Shown here: positions 11,301-22,659 of the stretch, piece by piece | Layout of the letters: each line of letters starts with the position of its first letter | How positions within the stretch are numbered: the first letter of the stretch is position 1 | Assembly: GCF_932526225.1 (NCBI RefSeq) | Contig: NC_064036.1 | Span: 9,741,519-9,805,518 of the forward strand | Origin: Nematostella vectensis | Lineage: Eukaryota; Cnidaria; Anthozoa; Actiniaria; Edwardsiidae | Reading direction: 5' to 3' | Length of the DNA: 64,000 nt | The notes under the pieces: generated by a model | Seen by the model: only the letters and a program-made list of their open reading frames with translations | Databases searched by the model: none | What the model was told of the DNA's origin: nothing | Program-made: the position numbers and the translations under genes

Positions 11301-14300
11301 GCTTCTGGGTCACGAACGCTTGGTTGTTGTCTAGATCACGTGACATTGTTTGTTCGTTACGAAGCTGTTGTGGTTACCGAGAACGATGCTGGAACAGTGG
11401 AAAGTCGTCCAATGGAGTTCGAGAAAGACTTGAACAGTATGTAAACCAGAAGTAGTTTACCTTCTCGGTGATTAATTGTAATTTTTTTACAAGGAATTGT
11501 AATGTTTATTTACAAGGTACCTCAGCATTTTTTATTCTATGTTGTGTCAGTTTTATTTTGCACTGCGTCAGATTTTACAAATTACTTGACAGGTATTTGC
11601 AAAGTACGTCAACTGTAATGCGTTTGTATGCAACCTCCGCCAAACACGGTTTTTTTATTGAAAATCTGACGCATTTTGTAAATGGTATCTATACCGGCAC
11701 ACCCACCTCAGAAAATCTTGGTTATGCTCCTGAATAGAGGGTTATTAATTAAACTGTTGCCAACGGAAATCTTTCCACGAAAGGCGCTTTCAATTCCATT
11801 GAAAAAAAAATGTTTATTTCCATTAGCCACTCTTGGTCCGCCTGTGGCGTTACGCGGGCAGGCGAGCGGGTATGGGGAGATCGTGGTATCCTGGCAACCT
11901 AACCTGTACACGGAGGAGGCCATGTCATGGGATGTCCAGTATGTCGTCACGTACCACGCCCAAGGGAAAGCCAATAGAGTAAGTACACAAATACGCCATA
12001 CGCCACAATACGGCCTCAGAGTCGGGTCCGTGGGCTAGACCCCTGTCCTTGAGGGAAGTCACTTGGGGAATTTAGTATGTCTTTAGATAGAAAGATTCTG
12101 GCCTAGCAAAATTGACAGAAAGATCGTATTTTATATAAACTCCAAACCTGACACTGTTTAAGGAATAGAAAATAAAAACAATGTAGCTTGGTTATCACGA
12201 CTTTGTGCAAATCAAGGCGATTTCTATCCCTGGTGAGTATCTAGTATAAGGTGTCTCGCAGTGTCCATTCCCAGTGACGTCATGTAATATGTTAAGTGAG
12301 TGACGTCTTTTAGTCTTGTAGCATGACGTCATGTTATCGGTATATTGAGTGACGTCTTTTTTCCTTTTCATATGGCGTCATTTTATCTGTAAAATAAGTG
12401 ACGTCTTTCCTCTTCTACATGGCGTCATTTTATCTGTAAAGTGAGTGACGTGATTCTCTAACATCTCTAACATGACGTCATGTTATGCATGTTTAGACCT
12501 TGACGGTGCGTAGCCCGGGTCAGCATCACGTGCGCCTCACAGACCTCGCTCCATACACGCGCTACACGGTGTATGTTGAGGCACGTGCGCCGATTAGCCG
12601 ATCACATGGGATAGCAGCTGGTCCGCTCATCGTCTACACACGGGAGGAAAGTAAGCCTCATTGATGTATACAGATCTGAAAATGTTCCTGGAAACCTTTA
12701 TCCAGTTCACCCGGAGTGGTGGTAAAAGAAATACTAGTACTTATTTTAAGAACTAGTACGGACGACTGCAAAAAAACGTGAGGAGAGGACAACAGTAAAT
12801 AGGCAATCGGGACAATGCTGATATGAATTTGTCATGTTTTTCAGGCCCCTCGGATGCGCCTGTTATTTCGGAGTGGTGGTCTGCAGTCAATCCTGAAGAC
12901 CTCCAGAAACGCAACGTCACCATAAGATGGAAGGTAGGTATATTGTCACGCAATGTCACCACCCCGTGTCACGCAACGACGCAATAAGATGGAAGGTAGG
13001 TATACTATCACGCAATGTCACCACCCCGTGTCACGCAACGACGCAATAAGGTGGACGGTAAGTATACTGTCACGCAATGTCACCACCCCGTGTCACGCAA
13101 CGACGCTATTTCATCAACACATGTCACGCATCGTCACCATAAGATGGGGGATAGGTTTTACTGTCACGCAAAGCCACCACACCGTGTCACGCAACGTCGT
13201 GTTAGATGGAAGGTAGGTATACTGTCACGCAATGTCACCACCCCGTGTTACGCAACGTCGTCGTAAGATAAAAGGTAGGTAAACTGTCACGCAATGTCAC
13301 CACCCCGTGTCACGCAACGACGCAATTTCATCAACACATGTCACGCATCGTCACCATAAGATGGAGGATAGGTTTTACTGTCACGCAAAGTCACCACACC
13401 GTGTCACGCAACGTCGTCGTAAGACAGAAGGTAGGTATACTGTCACGCTAAGTCACCACACCGTGTCACGCAACGTCGTCGTAAGATAGAAGGTAGGTAA
13501 ACTGTCACGCAATGTCACCACGCCGTGTCACGCAACGACGCCATAAGTTAGCGGATAGTGGATAGTGGATGTCGAGCCACGGTACCATTACAAGTATGAC
13601 ACCTTAGGACACTTACGTATCACACCGTTACTATGATAGAATCTAAGTGTTGGCATCTACTCGAGTACCCTGTTTATCTTTATCTTCGCTTGTTATACGT
13701 ATCACACCGTTACTATTATAGAATCTAAGTGTTGGCATCTACTCGAGTACCCTGTTTATCTTTATCTTCGCTTGTTATACGTATCACACCGTTACTATTA
13801 TAGAATCTAAGTGTTAGCATCTACTCGAGTACCCTGTTTATCTTTATCTTCGCTTGTTTATTCTAGTACCCAATACCCCTATACGGAACATAACCAAAAT
13901 TGATAGATGGTCGGGTTTTTTTTATTCGAACATTAACAAATTACAAAGACTAAGTAATCTGTTGTTTATTATCATCTGTTTGTTGTGTATTAATTTTTCA
14001 AGTTCCGGTATTTAAGAATTAACCTTGTGGCAAAGATAATAAAGTAACAAAAATAAAAATGGACTTCACTTCACTTAACCTAATTGTGCTACTGAGAAAT
14101 TTGCGCAGCGCATGGGTTAACAATGGATATCTCCCATCTTTAAACTAAACGAAGCTATTATCTCGTGCCACACAGATGCCAGCTCAGCACAAATGGAATG
14201 GGCGCATCAAAAGCTTCCTGATTGAGTACCGTAAGAAGGCTGGGCGTGTACCGTTGCATGCATGGAATGAGGTGATGCGTGTGAATGCAACTTGGAGGCG

Positions 14301-17300
14301 TAGCGCCGTGCTAGTTGAGCTAGCGTGCCAAGAGAGATATGAGGTGGAGATGAAGATGTGTAACAGTGCTGGGTGCAGCGGGATTAGTAACAGGATCACA
14401 CTAGAAGCCTTGACGAATCTTCCAGGTAGAGGTACGAAATGATTTTCAACTATCATGCCCACCACCTTCATCCCGCTCTAAGATACTCGCTGCTGCCCCC
14501 TGTGTGATAACACTCGTTTGACGGATGTTGATGTTGATTGACAGCGCCTGTGCAGGATTCCCAAGAGCAAGCTCCTCGTTGGACCTGGATAGCCATAATT
14601 GGCACTGGAACACTTATCCTCGCCTTTACATGCATGTTATTGTTAGCCGTTTGTCTAAAAAGGTAAGTCTTGAGCTTATTTGGTTGTTGTTTATATGAGG
14701 TAGCACCGCCGTTACGTAATGAATGAGAGAAGTGTCAAATGCAAATGCCGTCCCTTTTGTTATCCTGCCAAACACAGGCACCGAAGATTGACTCTATCCT
14801 TTACTGGTTCTATAACGTCCTAAAGATGTGCAGGCTGGTCACAGGATGGTTTTAAGAGCTTAAGGTGATTCCTTCCAAGGAACTCCCTGGTCTTCCTCTC
14901 TATTCGTCCTCGATTCCCTCTTGTTCGCCGTTCCCAGATTCGCTATCTCGTGACGTCTTATGGCTGTGCAATCCTTTTCTCTGCCAGATGACGGAGAATC
15001 CAGGCTTTCTGTCGCAGTGGCATTCAGTCGGCACTCCTTGATAACTGCAGCCATGAGCAACATCACGCCACCCTCCTTTCCACGCATAAGCGATCATTTT
15101 ATTAGTGCCGTCCTCGAAGCTCTCCATCCGATTTTCGATACAGCTTGCGCCGTTACAAGAACACCCCTCAAAAAAACTATAATGGCAGTCTTCATTATCG
15201 TTGCATCCCGGGTCCATGAGCAGACACATGAACGTTGGGTTGTTTGGGTCGGAATAAGGATGATGAAAGAACATTCGTACTTTGAAACGGCTTATAATTT
15301 GAGGATGGCATCCGAATGCTTCATATCCCGTGATGTACTGCTCTAGTATTCTAACCCGTATGAGGTCTGCACTGTCAGAGAGACTTCCTTTAAGGATGTT
15401 CCAGATCTCCACGAACTCGTAGGAGATAGGAGAGGGTTCCTTTCTGCCTTCTTCTAAAAACTTCTTCACTAAATCTTTTTCTCGGGAATATATCAACTTG
15501 GATCTGGTCTCGACTGTTCCTCCTCGCACCAAAACCCGGTGGTTCATTTCTAAACCTGATACCTTTCCTTTGTCTGTCAGGCCGAGGCAAGCATTCGGGA
15601 TTTCCGTGGCTATCGGTCCTTTTACTGTGGTGCATTCTTTGAGAAGGAAATCGAGTTGAGTGTATGGTTTGGTAGATCTAGAAAAGCTATAACTGTGGAT
15701 ACTAGCGCCAAACACCACGCTTGTCACCATATGCGTGCCATATTTTTTGACGAATCTAGTGTAGTCGGACCAGGAGGAGGCAGGCTCAGCGTTCGTTATT
15801 TTTGTCGGCAGTTTTCTAAAGTCTTCCAAAAAGTTATTTGTGAAAGTTATTTTCTGGAGGCATTGTTTTGATAAAGTGGTCTGGGCGCTTTGATCTTCCA
15901 CATACACTACAAGGCCTTTGACCTGTTTGCTGCTTGCGCTTAGTCCGTCAGTGACAGCCCTTAGAGAAGCTTTCAACGTGAATCTGTAAGGAAGCAATGA
16001 GCTAAACCTCGTAAACCTATTCAAGAATGAATAAACCTCGCGCGTGTTATCAAAATATCGCATATTATTCGTTCTTATGTCGAGGCCGTTGACTCGGTAG
16101 CAGTCCTTGGGGAAGGGATGTGCCATGGTTGGTCCGGTGGACGGAAGGCGCTTTGAGATCAGATCTCTTCTGACTACGTTGAAGGTTTGTCCTAATGGAC
16201 CATAATCAGTGATCTTAGGGGGGTCTTGAGAGATCACTAAGGCCACACCCAGTAGGAGAACCACTAAGGCTGGAAGCATCTTGTGGATTCTAAATCAAAA
16301 TCAAACAAGACATTGAATTCCTAATCAGAACAAGATAAAAAAATATCAAGTTTGTGATTTTTGCAACAACAATTTTTGAGTTGATTGTGGATGAATTTAA
16401 ATCTAAAATAGAATTGACTATCCATATCATATTATTGTATTATTTGCTTCGTTTCCACTTTGGAACGCTTTTAAGAAAACTAGACATTCGCAGACCATCA
16501 ACACGAGCCTCTCTCCGCCAGCCTCTTGAATCTTATGATTCGGAAATAGATTGGTGGCCAGGCGTTTCTTCCTTCTAAAATCGGCCGCGGGCAAGGCTTA
16601 CCATTTGCAGGTATCCAAATATAGAATAGTCCTAGCTCGAATTAGGCTCGAACGAACTGAAAGTTATAATTGGTGATATTTAACCGCTTAAAAAAATTGA
16701 AAAAATAGAACATCATTGTTTGATAGTAAAGCAAGGTCTTCTTACCTGGCTTTTGGCGTTGATTTCGAAATACTGTCAATTGCTCTGTTTTGCTATTTAT
16801 CTTTCGGCCAGAAGACGTCACCCAAAAGATATGGCGGCCAATCAATTTTTTATCGCCTTTCACTCTTCGCAACAAATAACTTGTATCAAACTATGGATAT
16901 TTTATGAGTCATATTGGCGCTCTAAAGTGGGTTTTGCTGGTGGACGGAAACCCGTTCTAGACATACATTTCATGTTCTTTGTTGATCATAGCACTGGTTA
17001 TTTTGGCCTTTAGCTGTGCAGAATAAAGGAATTGTGTGTTTTAGCGGAATGGCGCGGGCTAACGTCACTCATTTCCAAAATGGGCGCGTTGGCGAGATCG
17101 ATCGCTCGCTTAGAAAAAAGGATCATCTGGAAGCGTTCCATTCCGAATCTTAAAAAAACCGCTATAACAATGAGGGGGGGGGGAATTCCCCTTAACCTCT
17201 GTGAATGAGAAGTTCATTTTCCCTTCTCGTTATTATATATAGTTTTAATAATTTCCTAAATTAATCAATTTCTTCATGTCTTTTATTTTTGTTGTTGTAG

Positions 17301-17412
17301 GTCAATACAAGTAGGTTCCTGCCCTGATCACGTGACATCCAGTTCTCAACGCGTGACGTCATGGTACCCTCTACAAGCAACAACTTACCACCGCAAGTCG
17401 GAGCCAGTATAG
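8367..17412 (+). CDS. gp130/cytokine-receptor-like type I membrane protein (Ig, CHD D1/D2, FN3, TM)
   Basis: Nine exons join in phase: 8367-8448, 10705-10980, 11110-11436, 11827-11978, 12497-12650, 12845-12933, 14176-14425, 14545-14662 and 17301-17412, giving 519 residues. The first ATG (8367) opens a signal peptide (about 1-22). Residues 28-119 form an Ig domain (conserved Cys, SWTR tryptophan and NSGKYRC). Residues 120-228 resemble cytokine-receptor D1: PPGRPRNI, CFNW (the C-x-W pair), further cysteines, and VTENDAGTVES matching the gp130 VEAENALGKV strand. Residues 229-330 are D2/FN3-like (WDVQYVV, LAPYTRYTVYVEARAP) without WSxWS. Residues 331-443 are another FN3. A TM helix spans about 458-480, followed by a tail of about 37 residues with no Box1. 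Family knowledge suggests ligand binding, perhaps as a non-signalling subunit. An antisense MACPF gene lies in the last intron. A plain Ig/FN3 adhesion protein is the alternative. Confidence 0.8.
10168..10355. repeat. Two-copy direct repeat in receptor intron 1
   Basis: Two diverged copies about 117 bp apart share GTTTTGC, a TTTGCAG/TTTTCAG acceptor-like tract, TTCATGGTAAA/TTTATGGTAAA, GCAACTT and AAAGTAAATG. No open protein similarity was seen, so it reads as an intronic duplication. Confidence 0.5.
12268..12485. repeat. Intronic tandem repeat carrying CRE-like TGACGTCA palindromes
   Basis: Roughly four diverged units of about 50-65 bp, each with (G/A)TGACGTC and a TGGCGTCA or TGACGTCA partner. 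Perfect TGACGTCA octamers occur at 12275, 12324 and 12473. The octamer is the classic CREB/ATF site, but here it recurs because of tandem duplication, so regulatory function is only possible. The array ends just before exon 5 at 12497. Confidence 0.6.
12903..13555. repeat. 62-bp minisatellite containing exon 6 end and its splice donor
   Basis: The true exon ends at 12933 in ATAAGATGGAAG followed by GTAGGT. The same exon-plus-donor string then recurs in tandem (about 62 bp, with some longer units), e.g. donors after 12995, 13057, 13211, 13434 and 13495. Most copies keep GTAGGT or GTAAGT. Since 62 is not a multiple of three, use of a downstream copy would shift the reading frame of the following FN3 exon. 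Confidence 0.85.
13615..13860. repeat. 82-bp tandem repeat, three copies
   Basis: Units start at 13615, 13697 and 13779 with ACGTATCACACCGTTACTAT and differ by only one or two bases, so the duplication is recent. It is intronic in the receptor gene and directly follows the 62-bp array. Confidence 0.9.
14900..16279 (-). CDS. Secreted MACPF-domain protein
   Basis: A single 459-codon exon from an ATG at 16279. Residues 1-17 form a signal peptide. The MACPF signature [YW]-G-[TS]-H-x6-G-G is visible at 180-192 as YGTH followed after six residues by G-A, i.e. the last glycine is alanine. A cysteine-rich stretch near residues 350-435 follows (CNDNEDC, CSCNGASC, then later Cys), the position of an EGF-like tail in sea-anemone MACPF proteins. 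The final 30 residues are polar and unremarkable. MACPF proteins insert into membranes and form pores; in cnidarians they occur among venom, digestive and immune effectors, and sequence alone does not say which. The gene lies antisense inside the last intron (14663-17300) of the cytokine-receptor-like gene; with no introns it may be a retrocopy or an ancestrally compact gene. Confidence 0.85.
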   Translation of the reverse strand: MLPALVVLLLGVALVISQDPPKITDYGPLGQTFNVVRRDLISKRLPSTGPTMAHPFPKDCYRVNGLDIRTNNMRYFDNTREVYSFLNRFTRFSSLLPYRFTLKASLRAVTDGLSASSKQVKGLVVYVEDQSAQTTLSKQCLQKITFTNNFLEDFRKLPTKITNAEPASSWSDYTRFVKKYGTHMVTSVVFGASIHSYSFSRSTKPYTQLDFLLKECTTVKGPIATEIPNACLGLTDKGKVSGLEMNHRVLVRGGTVETRSKLIYSREKDLVKKFLEEGRKEPSPISYEFVEIWNILKGSLSDSADLIRVRILEQYITGYEAFGCHPQIISRFKVRMFFHHPYSDPNNPTFMCLLMDPGCNDNEDCHYSFFEGCSCNGASCIENRMESFEDGTNKMIAYAWKGGWRDVAHGCSYQGVPTECHCDRKPGFSVIWQRKGLHSHKTSRDSESGNGEQEGIEDE

Positions 17413-17714
17413 TCGAGTTGGACGAGGATCCTGGGACGAGTTCGAAGGCGTCCTCCCACCTTCCCTACGGACGTTGATTGGTATCCCCAGAAGCATGGAT
17501 AGTGCTAGAAATTCACGAGAACTTATATTTTGGCTACGGTTATTGCTTTCACTTTTTTTCTTATTATTATGTGATATGACATGTAATGACATCAACTAGT
17601 AATTTATTTAATAAAAAATTTCTTTCATTCGTTATAAAATGTAAATATATGGACGTGTCTATGCTCTGGTTATGCGGACGACAATTTTCTGTCGGCAGCA
17701 TCTTTCATTGCATA

Positions 17715-20105
17715 TACGCGCACACTAGCGACATAACGACGCATAACTACGCGCACACTAGTGACATAACGACGCATAACTACGCGCACACTAGCGACAT
17801 AACGACGCATAACTACGCGCACACTAGCGACATAACGACGCATAACTACGCGCACACTAGCGACATAACGACGCATAACTACGCGCACACTAGCGACATA
17901 GCGACGCATAACTACGCGGACACTAGTGACATAACAACGCATAACTACGCGCACACTAATGACAACGACGCATAACTACGCGCACATTAGTGACATAACG
18001 ACACACAATTACGCACACACTAGTGACAAGGACGCATAACTACGCGCACACTAGCGACATAACGACGCATAACTACGCGCACACTAGCGACATAACGAGG
18101 CATAACTACGCGCACACTAGCGACATAACGACGCATAACTACGCGCACACTAGTGACATAACGACGCATAACTACGCGCACACTAGTGACATAACGACGC
18201 ATAACTACGCGCACACTAGCGACATAACGACGCATAACTACGCGCACACTAGCGACATAACGACGCATAACTACGCGCACACTAGTGACATAACGACGCA
18301 TAACTACGCGCACACTAGCGACATAACGACGCATAACTACGCGCACACTAGTGACATAACGACGCATAACTACGCTTACATTAGTGACATAACGACGCAT
18401 AACTACGCGCACATTAGTGACATAACGACGCATAACTACGCGCACACTAGTGACAACGACGCATAACTACGCACACACTAGTGCATTACGACGCATAATT
18501 ACGCACACACTAGTTACAACGACGCATAACTACGCGCACACTAGTGACAACGACGCATAACTACGCACACACTAGTGACAACGACGCATAACTACGCGCA
18601 CACTAGTGACATAACGACGCATAAATACGCTAACATTAGTGACATAACGACGCATAACTACGCACACACTAGTGACGTAACGAGGCATAACTACGCTCAC
18701 ATTAGTGACATAACGACGCAAAACTACGCGCACACTATAGACAAAACGACGCATAATTACGCACACACTAGTGCATTACGACGAATAACTACGCGCACAT
18801 TAGTGACATAACGACGCATAACTTCGCACACACTAGTGACAACGACGCATAACTACGCGCACACTAGTGACAACGACGCATAAATACACGCACACGGACG
18901 ACATAACGACGCATAAATACGCGCACACTATAGACAAAACGACGCATAATTACGCACACACTAGTGCATTACGACGAATAACTACGCGCACATTAGTGAC
19001 ATAACGACGTATAACTACGCACACACTAGTGACAACGACGCATAACTACGCGCACACTAGTGACAACGACGCAAAAATACATGGACGACATAACGACGCA
19101 TAACTACGCGCACACTAGTGACATAACGACGCATAACTACGCGCACACTAGTGACATAACGACGCATAACTACGCGCACACTAGTAACGTAACGAGGCAT
19201 AACTAAGCATACACTAGTGACGTCACGACGCATTACTTCGCACACACTAGTGACGTAACGAGGCAAAACTACGCGCACACGGACGACATAACGACGCATA
19301 ACTACGCGCACACTAGTGACATAACGACGCATAACTACGCGCACACGGACGACATAACGACGCATAACTACGCTCACATTAGTGACATAACGACGAATAA
19401 CTACGCGCACACAAGTGACATAACGACGAATAACTACGCGCACACTAGTGACATAACTACGCGCACACGGACGACATAACGACGCATAACTACGCTTACA
19501 TTAGTGACATAACGACGAATAACTACTAGCACACTAGTGACATAACGACGCATAAATACGCTAACATTAGTGACATAACGACGCATAACTACGCACACAC
19601 TAGTGACGTAACGAGGCATAACTACGCGCACACGGACGACATAACGATGCATAACTACGCTCACACTAGTGACATAACGACGCTAAACCATGCGCACACG
19701 GACGACATAACGAGGCATAACTACGCTCACATTAGTGACATAACGACGAATAACTACGCGCACACTAGTGACATAACGACAAATAACTACGCGCACACTA
19801 GTGACATAACGACGCATAACTACGCGCACACGGACGACATAACGAGGCATAACTACGCTCACATTAGTGACATAACGACGAATAACTACGCGCACACTAG
19901 TGACATAACGACGCATAACTACGCGCACACAGACGACATAACGACGCATAACTACGCACACACTAGTGACGTAACGAGGCATAACTACGCGCACACGGAC
20001 GACATAACGACGCATAACTACGCGCACACTAGTGACATATTGACGCATAACTATGCGCACACTAGTGACGTAACGAGGCATAACTACGCGCACACGGACG
20101 ACATA
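17715..20105. repeat. 33-bp minisatellite, about 70 copies
   Basis: The unit is close to ATAACGACGCATAACTACGC plus GCACACTAGTGAC. Being 33 bp it reads as an 11-residue repeat on both strands (ITTHNYAHTSD forward, VMRRYVTSVRV reverse), which creates long open frames that are almost certainly not genes. The left part is homogeneous. To the right, variants (ACACGGACGAC, ACATTAGTGAC, GACAACGACG) alternate in a higher-order pattern. It lies between the receptor and opsin genes. Confidence 0.95.
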
Positions 20106-20297
20106 GTCTGTCTATAGGTGTCCTTCAAATCCCTGAGAGGACGCTAGACACGTGCTCTCTGTAGGTAGGAGGGACATCCAGGCGTTTCCATTAGTCAACT
20201 ATTTCATTTCTGCTTTTGAAAAGTTTCAGTCAGTCCACTAACGTTGTCCATTGTTTTTTCTATATCCATTGCTTCTCGTTTTTCCTGCTCTTCATCT
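20106..20297. other. Short spacer between minisatellite and opsin stop codon
   Basis: No coding signal seen. It should contain the 3' UTR of the opsin on the minus strand. Confidence 0.4.
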
Positions 20298-21251
20298 TTA
20301 AATGACGGTTTCTTCGCGGCGTTGAAAATGAACCGAGTCTGGTTGAAAATGACGTCTTTTTATTATCCTTACAATACCTTTGCGAATTCTCGGTGAGGAC
20401 GCTAGGCAAATTACAGGGTTGACAGCTGCGCTGCTTTTGCCGCACATGGCAGGAATGAACGTTAGGAGAGCGGGCAGGTCATCAGATCTAAAAGCTGCCG
20501 AATAAAGAGCGACAACGGCGTATGGCGTCCAGCAGATGATAAACCCAGTAGTCATAGCGAAAGCCTGGCGGGCGACACGCACTTTACCAAGAGAAGTGGA
20601 TCGAGTAAGAAAGGAGTCACACCCCCATCTGACTCTTGCGTTCTTGGTCATATCTGACATGTCTCGGAATATAGAGCTGTATGAAATAACGGTCACAGCT
20701 ATCGGGATGACGTAAAATAACAGCAATATACACACTATGTAGATAATGTCTAAAGGCTTGGATGATCCCCAGTCTACTGCGCAGACTTTTTGTTTGGACT
20801 CGGGGACGTAGTGAGACCAGCCAAAGAACGGGAAAGCTCCCCATAGAATGGCAGTGAGCCAGATAAATACAGAAGTGCGAATAAGTCTGCGCCGCTGAAT
20901 TCTATGGTGCACTATTTTGCGTTTGATCGATAGCGCGCAGGCTACAGGTTGAGCCGTTAGGTTTAACATGGAGTTAAAGCTAAGTGTGGTGTTAGTGAAG
21001 CCGTAATACTGGCAGAGAGCACGTACCATCGGCGTACCCGACACATTCACGTACACTCCAACCGGGAACGTCAGAATAGCTAATAAACAGCCCGTTAAGG
21101 CAATGTTAAGTGCAAAATGCTGTACCCTTCTCGTGTCTTGCCTTAATCGTGATATAGATAATATGATTAGTGAGTTCAAGATGAGCACTGTCAGCGCCAG
21201 GAAAGTGTACGCTGCGCCGAGTGTTGTATTAAGAGCATTGAAAGTCACCAT
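20298..21251 (-). CDS. Intronless opsin-type class A GPCR
   Basis: 317 codons in one exon from an ATG at 21251, with seven hydrophobic segments. Opsin hallmarks align with bovine rhodopsin: K272 in PAMCGKSSAAVNPVI is the retinal-binding lysine (K296); C80 and C157 form the TM3-loop 2 disulfide (C110/C187); E151 in YVPES is at the E181 counterion position; WTPYAVV marks TM6. Departures: the E/DRY site at the end of TM3 is KRK (110-112), NPxxY is NPVIC, and E113 is not acidic. Intronless opsins are typical of cnidarian-specific clades. It is expected to be a light-sensing 7TM receptor. The altered DRY and NPxxY motifs, which normally control G-protein coupling, make its signalling uncertain. 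A non-photic paralogue that kept the lysine is possible. Confidence 0.85.
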   Translation of the reverse strand: MVTFNALNTTLGAAYTFLALTVLILNSLIILSISRLRQDTRRVQHFALNIALTGCLLAILTFPVGVYVNVSGTPMVRALCQYYGFTNTTLSFNSMLNLTAQPVACALSIKRKIVHHRIQRRRLIRTSVFIWLTAILWGAFPFFGWSHYVPESKQKVCAVDWGSSKPLDIIYIVCILLLFYVIPIAVTVISYSSIFRDMSDMTKNARVRWGCDSFLTRSTSLGKVRVARQAFAMTTGFIICWTPYAVVALYSAAFRSDDLPALLTFIPAMCGKSSAAVNPVICLASSPRIRKGIVRIIKRRHFQPDSVHFQRREETVI

Positions 21252-22659
21252 TGTGCCGCAGCAATCTTGTGTGACTTCTAGAGTTTGAGAGATGGCGCCC
21301 TAGATGTTCTACAGCCAAGCGGGCCACCTTGTGCATGTGCTTCGGGAAGTTCTAGTTCATGAGTATCTATTTTTATACCATGCTACAAAACAAGCGTCAC
21401 TGCACATCAAGGAAGAAATTAAAGTATGCTTTAGGCGACGACAGCTCTTTGCTGGACTAATTGTACCGAGTACGGCTAATTCCATTGACAGCCCTGGAGA
21501 CATAGAGGTAAAAAAACTACTAACGCTTCCTCCAAAAGAGAAAGAATACGGTTTATTCCATTGACAGCCCTAGAGAGAGGCTGAAAACCTTCATCCTCCT
21601 CCGCCATCACGTAACCCCCCCCCCACCCCCACCCCCCTGCTATTGGCTTAACTGCACTGTAACTTATTTTATTTTAATCAAAGGTTAGGAACAGTTTGTA
21701 GTGTGGTCAGGTCACGTATAAGTATAAAATGTGTCTTAAGGAGAGAAAAGCACTAAGATAAGGGAGCGTGAAATTAAAGGGTTAATAAGAATGTCTTATG
21801 ATAACAAATGAGGTTGATTTAAATCTCTTTTATTATAAATGGCTTTTTTTAATTACACTGATATTTCTCATCTTTGATAACACTAATATTTCTAAGTGAA
21901 AAATGGTCGATTTTCTGCATTTCCTCTGTAAAAACACGATCCTTACGTATAAATTGGTATACCTCTTTAACCCCATCTGACTCGCTAGTAATACAGCTCG
22001 CATGCGGAAGAGTCGATATTAATGACAATTAACGACTGCTTTTTACGATTCATTTAGAAAAAAAAACGATGGAAATATGTTTTTTTGCCATCGACAATCT
22101 TTTGGAAAGTTCTCTTTGATTGTGAATTTTCCAGAGGGTAGTATAAAAATGTGATGGAAGAGTTTTTTGTTCTCTGTATCATATTATTAAAAAAAAACTG
22201 TCAACAATTGCAACTGGGACGCAAAAATGTTTTTACCCAGAGGAAAAAGAAAATAAATCCGAAGCCACGAGGGTAACAATTTATTTAGGAGCAACGACCA
22301 CAAAATGTAACTCTATGATATAATGTATACAAATTAACATATTGATTATTTTTTCCTCGATAGAATTTCCAACTTTGTTTAGCTTCTAAAGATTTTTTCC
22401 TCTATCAATCCATAAAATATACAAAATTTGTAATCCTGCAAAAACTCCAATAAAGACATTCTCTGAGTTTTGATCAACAATGTTGTGTAAAATAATCTAG
22501 ATCCAATCAAAATACGTCGTTCTCAACTAGAATTTATCGTAGAGATGACCCACAATTATGAAGACCCAGCGATCAAATCTAATTTTAAACCAAGAGCAGG
22601 AACATCGGCGGAAGTTGCGAAATGTTTTCGAATGGAAAACAATGTTTTACACCAGGGAG
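21252..22659. other. Intergenic region between opsin and 32-bp minisatellite
   Basis: AT-rich, with a poly-C stretch near 21617-21640 and no recognisable exon. The opsin promoter should lie just right of 21251, and no clear core element was identified. Two nearly identical fragments ending in TCCATTGACAGCCCT (near 21480-21495 and 21557-21572) indicate a small local duplication. Confidence 0.4.

Noticed and set aside
17586-20117. Repeat proteins HNYAHTSD (+) and MRRYVTSV (-)
   Set aside because: Both strands of a 33-bp satellite are stop-free; no signal peptide, splice context or promoter supports translation.
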